Positions 61,680-64,000 of a stretch of 64,000 bases of DNA are shown here, piece by piece (the first letter of the stretch is position 1; every line of letters starts with the position of its first letter). A program made the translations under genes and the position numbers. Under the pieces are notes generated by a model, which made no database searches, was not told the origin of the DNA, and saw nothing but the letters and a program-made list of their open reading frames with translations. This stretch comes from Parabacteroides hominis (GTDB lineage Bacteria > Bacteroidota > Bacteroidia > Bacteroidales > Tannerellaceae), in NCBI RefSeq assembly GCF_014287585.1, contig NZ_JACOOJ010000014.1:44750-108749 (forward strand). The letters are read 5' to 3'.

Positions 61680-61701
61680 GGAATGTCAATATTGGCATTC
61701 C
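61680..61701 (+). terminator. Terminator of the small transcript
   Basis: GGAATGTCAATATTGGCATTCC is a near-perfect palindrome (one G-U type pair), followed by TTTTTTATT. It may also stop the convergent alkyl-repair gene. Confidence 0.8.
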
Positions 61702-61727
61702 TTTTTTATTGGGTTCTTATTATTCGT

Positions 61728-62291
61728 TCAAAACAATGTATCTTCAGCCGATTCTAATTCAAGTAGTTTCTTTTTCGCAACAAGTCCGCCCCCGTAGCCT
61801 GTAAGTGAGTGGTCGCTGCCAATCACACGGTGGCAAGGCGCAATTATAGAAATGGCATTTGCCCCGTTAGCATTGGCTACGGCACGAACGGCTTTAGGCA
61901 TGTCCAGTAGGGTCGCCAGTTTTCCGTAGGATATGGTAGTGCCATACGGGATTTCCAATAGTTTATGCCAAACTTTTTTTTGAAAGTCCGTACCCACAAA
62001 AAGCAGAGGAATATCGAACACCTTGCGCTTACCATCAAAATATTCGTCTAACTGTTTACTGGTTTCCTCGATAATATCCGATGTTTTTTCTTCGTAATTG
62101 GCATGTAAGACTTTCCGTAACCTTATATCTACTATATCCCTGTGTTTTTCAACAGCCCAGTCGCACAGACAGAGCTTGCCCTCAAACGAACCGAGCATCA
62201 AATCTCCGCATGGAGAATGATAACGCTGTATCTGAATAATGTTTGAAGGTCTACGATTCATGACTGCTTTAATCTTTTCTTCTTTTTCCAT
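61728..62291 (-). CDS. ogt: Methylated-DNA-protein cysteine methyltransferase
   Basis: 187 residues. C-terminal domain with PYGTTISYGKLATLLD, AVRAVANANGANAISI and the active-site motif IAPCHRVIG, in which the Cys takes the alkyl group from O6-methylguanine, a suicide reaction. The N-terminal part is the ribonuclease-like domain of Ogt/Ada-C (YHSPCGDLMLGSFEGKLCLC). It is the last gene of a minus-strand unit with the monooxygenase-like gene and the GntR regulator. No Ada N-terminal domain. Confidence 0.93.
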   Translation of the reverse strand: MEKEEKIKAVMNRRPSNIIQIQRYHSPCGDLMLGSFEGKLCLCDWAVEKHRDIVDIRLRKVLHANYEEKTSDIIEETSKQLDEYFDGKRKVFDIPLLFVGTDFQKKVWHKLLEIPYGTTISYGKLATLLDMPKAVRAVANANGANAISIIAPCHRVIGSDHSLTGYGGGLVAKKKLLELESAEDTLF

Positions 62292-62324
62292 TTGGAGTTT
62301 TTTATTTTGTAATAATAGTGTATT

Positions 62325-62678
62325 TCATAAGTTGAAATACTGGTTCGAATCTTGAGGGGCTTCTTTCCGTGAGCACATTGTATAGCATCTTATGGGATTG
62401 ACAACTGTTATTTTATAATCTATAAAATCATTCATTCGTCCCTGTTTTTGTGCTATACGATGTTCTAAAAGATTTCTCCATTTCGTTACACTTTCTTCAT
62501 CTTTCCACTCGGACTTGCTAAGTATTTTGTTTTCTACTGCAAGACTTGAAAAACGCTCTGCACAAATAAAGCCTTCTGCTTTTGACAATTCTTCTTTTAG
62601 AGCGGCTGCCGTTTTCAGGTAATTTTCCATCTTTCCGGCTTTTAATGTAACCTCGAATAAAACAATTATATTTTCCAT
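62325..62678 (-). CDS. Antibiotic biosynthesis monooxygenase (ABM) domain protein
   Basis: 117 residues from MENIIVLFEVTLKAGKMENY; the frame open 22 codons further up overlaps the GntR gene and is rejected. ABM fold, a dimeric ferredoxin-like barrel: FEVTLKAGKMENYLKTAAAL, EGFICAERFSSLAVENKILS, and SEWKDEESVTKWRNLLEHR, as in quinol monooxygenases of the YgiN group. Such proteins act on quinones or small aromatic compounds; the substrate is unknown. 4 nt after the GntR gene. Confidence 0.75.
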   Translation of the reverse strand: MENIIVLFEVTLKAGKMENYLKTAAALKEELSKAEGFICAERFSSLAVENKILSKSEWKDEESVTKWRNLLEHRIAQKQGRMNDFIDYKITVVNPIRCYTMCSRKEAPQDSNQYFNL

Positions 62679-62682
62679 TTTA

Positions 62683-63369
62683 TTATTTGTTATGATCAGC
62701 ATCTTCCCAAAACCGGGCGGCAATGCTCGATGCTTTTGAAGCATTTCTATCTGTGATATGTTTAACTAATTTCTCATGCAGGGGTTGTGAATCCAAGAAA
62801 TGTTTGGTGTCATCATAAATGTGGCTGTAACCTTTCTGCAGATGAACGGAAGCTGACCTGTATAATTCAAACAGGATTTCATTATGAGTTGCTTTGGCAA
62901 CAGCTACATGGAAATGAATGTCCGCTTCAATGCACTCTTTCAGCAGGCCGTCTTTGGCGGAAGTCTTTCGTTCCATGGCATATCTCTGTATCTCTTTTAA
63001 ATCTTGTTCAGTACGACGTAGTGCAGCTCTTTCGGCGATAGCTGCTTCTAAAATCTTGCGCACATCGTACAAGTCCCGGATGTCAGCCCGTTTCAAACGC
63101 TGTTCAAAAGGTTCACTCGTCGGCATCTGACTTTCAACAAACGTGCCTCGCCCTTGTTGGACACTCAGATATCCTCTATTTAATAACATCTTAATAGCTT
63201 CGCGAATGGTAGAGCGGCCAACACCGAAAATTTTCATAAGTTCGGGTTCGATGGGAAGTTTATCGCCTTCTTTCAGTTTCCCTTCCGTGATTTCCTTTTG
63301 AAGTTGTTCTGCCACTTCTTCTGCTAAAGACTTTTTTTGAATAATAGAATTTGTCTTCATATTAGTCAT
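62683..63369 (-). CDS. FadR/GntR family transcriptional regulator
   Basis: 228 residues from MTNMKTNSIIQKKSLAEEV; the frame is open to 63390 but the -7 box at 63388-63395 covers that codon. N-terminal winged HTH: KLKEGDKLPIEPELMKIFGV, GRSTIREAIKMLLNRGYLSV, QQGRGTFVES. C-terminal FCD helical ligand domain: IRDLYDVRKILEAAIAERAA, LLKECIEADIHFHVAVAKAT (metal-binding His/Asp), and HEKLVKHITDRNASKASSIA. It probably controls its own operon with the ABM and alkyl-repair genes in response to a small acid. Confidence 0.92.
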   Translation of the reverse strand: MTNMKTNSIIQKKSLAEEVAEQLQKEITEGKLKEGDKLPIEPELMKIFGVGRSTIREAIKMLLNRGYLSVQQGRGTFVESQMPTSEPFEQRLKRADIRDLYDVRKILEAAIAERAALRRTEQDLKEIQRYAMERKTSAKDGLLKECIEADIHFHVAVAKATHNEILFELYRSASVHLQKGYSHIYDDTKHFLDSQPLHEKLVKHITDRNASKASSIAARFWEDADHNK

Positions 63370-63387
63370 ATCATCTGATGAATTGTG

Positions 63388-63395
63388 CAAAAGTA
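63388..63395 (-). promoter_or_regulatory. -7 promoter box of the GntR operon
   Basis: Minus strand TACTTTTG, full TAnnTTTG match, 19 nt before the ATG at 63369. It excludes the longer start at 63390. Confidence 0.55.
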
Positions 63396-63736
63396 GATAT
63401 TTATTGTTTATCGAACAAATTAAAGGAAATTCTTTTTCTGAAAAACATGCTTGAGAGGTTCAGTCCTTAAAACAACGAAGCCCCGAAGATGTCGATCACC
63501 TCCGGGGCTTGTTTTCTGTATGCTTTCGTCCTTCACAGGGCTACAGGCTACATTGAACTTTAAATTTCAATATACTTTAGTATTATTAATATTAAATCTG
63601 ACCGCTTGTTCGCCTGTCGCAGGGTAATTGCCGTTTTCGCGGCACACGGCCAAACACTTTAGAATTATTTGATTATAAAATATCTTCCTTTTGCCGGGGG
63701 ATCAATCCCCCGGCAAGGGGAATTTGTGTGTTTCTT
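63396..63736. other. Intergenic region with two hairpins
   Basis: About 340 nt without a gene. AAGCCCCG/CGGGGCTT (63478-63510) and a 12-bp perfect stem TTGCCGGGGGAT/ATCCCCCGGCAA (63691-63716) are terminator candidates for the DUF6383 gene; the second is 21 nt after its stop codon. Between them nothing was recognised. Confidence 0.45.
63691..63716 (-). terminator. Terminator after the DUF6383 gene
   Basis: 12-bp perfect arms with a 2-nt CA centre (in practice a 4-6-nt loop). Very strong GC stem; on the minus strand it is followed by a purine tract and then ATATTTT, so it lacks the classical U-run. Confidence 0.6.
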
Positions 63737-64000
63737 TTATTTTACAATTGCTTTGACAGCTTCTTCGCCTTCGACAGCTACTACGACTACACCCTGGGGA
63801 GCAGCGATTACAGCGTTGTCAGAAGTAAGAACCGTGTTGGCTACTACCTGGCCTAAGATGTTGCTGATAACAACCTTCTTGCCGGCAGCGTTAGCGATCG
63901 TTACCTGGCCTTCGCCTGCGATAACGGCTACTTCAGCTGTTGCGATTGTTTCGTTGTCAGTAGCAACTACATCGTCTGCAGAGACTTCAAGAACGTTTAC
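63737..64000 (-). CDS. C-terminal end of a DUF6383-type protein (cut by window edge)
   Basis: 87 residues are visible, the last of a longer protein that continues beyond the right edge. The segment GQVTIANAAGKKVVISNILG followed by a VVVVAVEGEEAVKAIVK end matches the DUF6383 domain that is frequent in Parabacteroides. It has the order of a type IX sorting domain: a strand, xxxxGKKVxIxNxLGQ, a turn and a short basic end. Codon use is strikingly regular, as in highly expressed genes. The rest of the protein, and hence its function, lies outside the window. Confidence 0.7.
   Translation of the reverse strand, partial: VNVLEVSADDVVATDNETIATAEVAVIAGEGQVTIANAAGKKVVISNILGQVVANTVLTSDNAVIAAPQGVVVVAVEGEEAVKAIVK

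Overview
The window looks like the chromosome of a gut Bacteroidota bacterium, most likely Parabacteroides. Three things point there: SusC/SusD pairs with FecR/ECF-sigma control; Bacteroidota-type -7 promoter boxes (TAnnTTTG) in front of many genes with almost no Shine-Dalgarno use; and type IX secretion traits (a PorZ-like protein with a C-terminal sorting domain, and a DUF6383 C-terminus at the right edge). Genus level is an inference; no rRNA or tRNA gene was seen. No prophage, CRISPR array or complete insertion sequence was found.

Layout. 1-14 kb is mostly housekeeping: a radical SAM protein (cut by the left edge), a two-gene outer-membrane unit (helix-hairpin-helix barrel plus PorV/PorQ-like barrel), a DUF4294 protein, a SpoU-type RNA methyltransferase, nadA, and the minus-strand series leuS, yitT-like, rdgB, porZ. 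14.5-20 kb holds a two-gene cassette of a small unknown protein and a 1674-residue DUF4132 protein with HEAT-like repeats. 20-23 kb has a divergent pair, a serine-type sulfatase and a parallel beta-helix lipoprotein, followed by mutS. 25.9-38.1 kb is a polysaccharide utilisation locus read leftward: susC, susD, a GH106-like lipoprotein, a GH78 alpha-L-rhamnosidase and a fucose/arabinose-isomerase-like enzyme, which suggests a rhamnose-containing glycan. Hairpins with U-runs sit between susD and the first enzyme and between the two glycosidases, so expression probably steps down along the operon.

38.5-40.3 kb is a compact overlapping operon of DUF4252, ECF sigma factor, anti-sigma-like protein and DUF4252. 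40.5-42.6 kb has two exporters (EamA and MFS). 42.8-50.4 kb is the glutamate/GABA acid-resistance locus: gadB, glsA, a potassium-channel-like gene (reverse strand) and gadC. It is interrupted by an AT-rich island carrying two tiny ORFs and an AbiEii-type toxin-antitoxin pair whose antitoxin is a HigA-like HTH joined to a DUF6922-like domain. A 284-bp nested palindrome lies between the channel gene and gadC, and a 194-bp MITE-like element follows gadC.

50.8-57.7 kb is a second nutrient-uptake locus: ECF sigma, FecR, an STN-containing susC, and susD, with no enzyme gene. The two susC genes share a leader block of about 45 bp although only one has a FecR/sigma pair. 58-61.4 kb carries a fimbrillin-like lipoprotein, a membrane-anchored AraC regulator and an acyltransferase. 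61.4-64 kb holds a possible tiny gene, an operon of GntR regulator, monooxygenase-like protein and DNA alkyl-repair protein, and the DUF6383 C-terminus.

The least explained items are the DUF4132 cassette, the island inside the gad locus, the palindromic elements and the short peptide genes.
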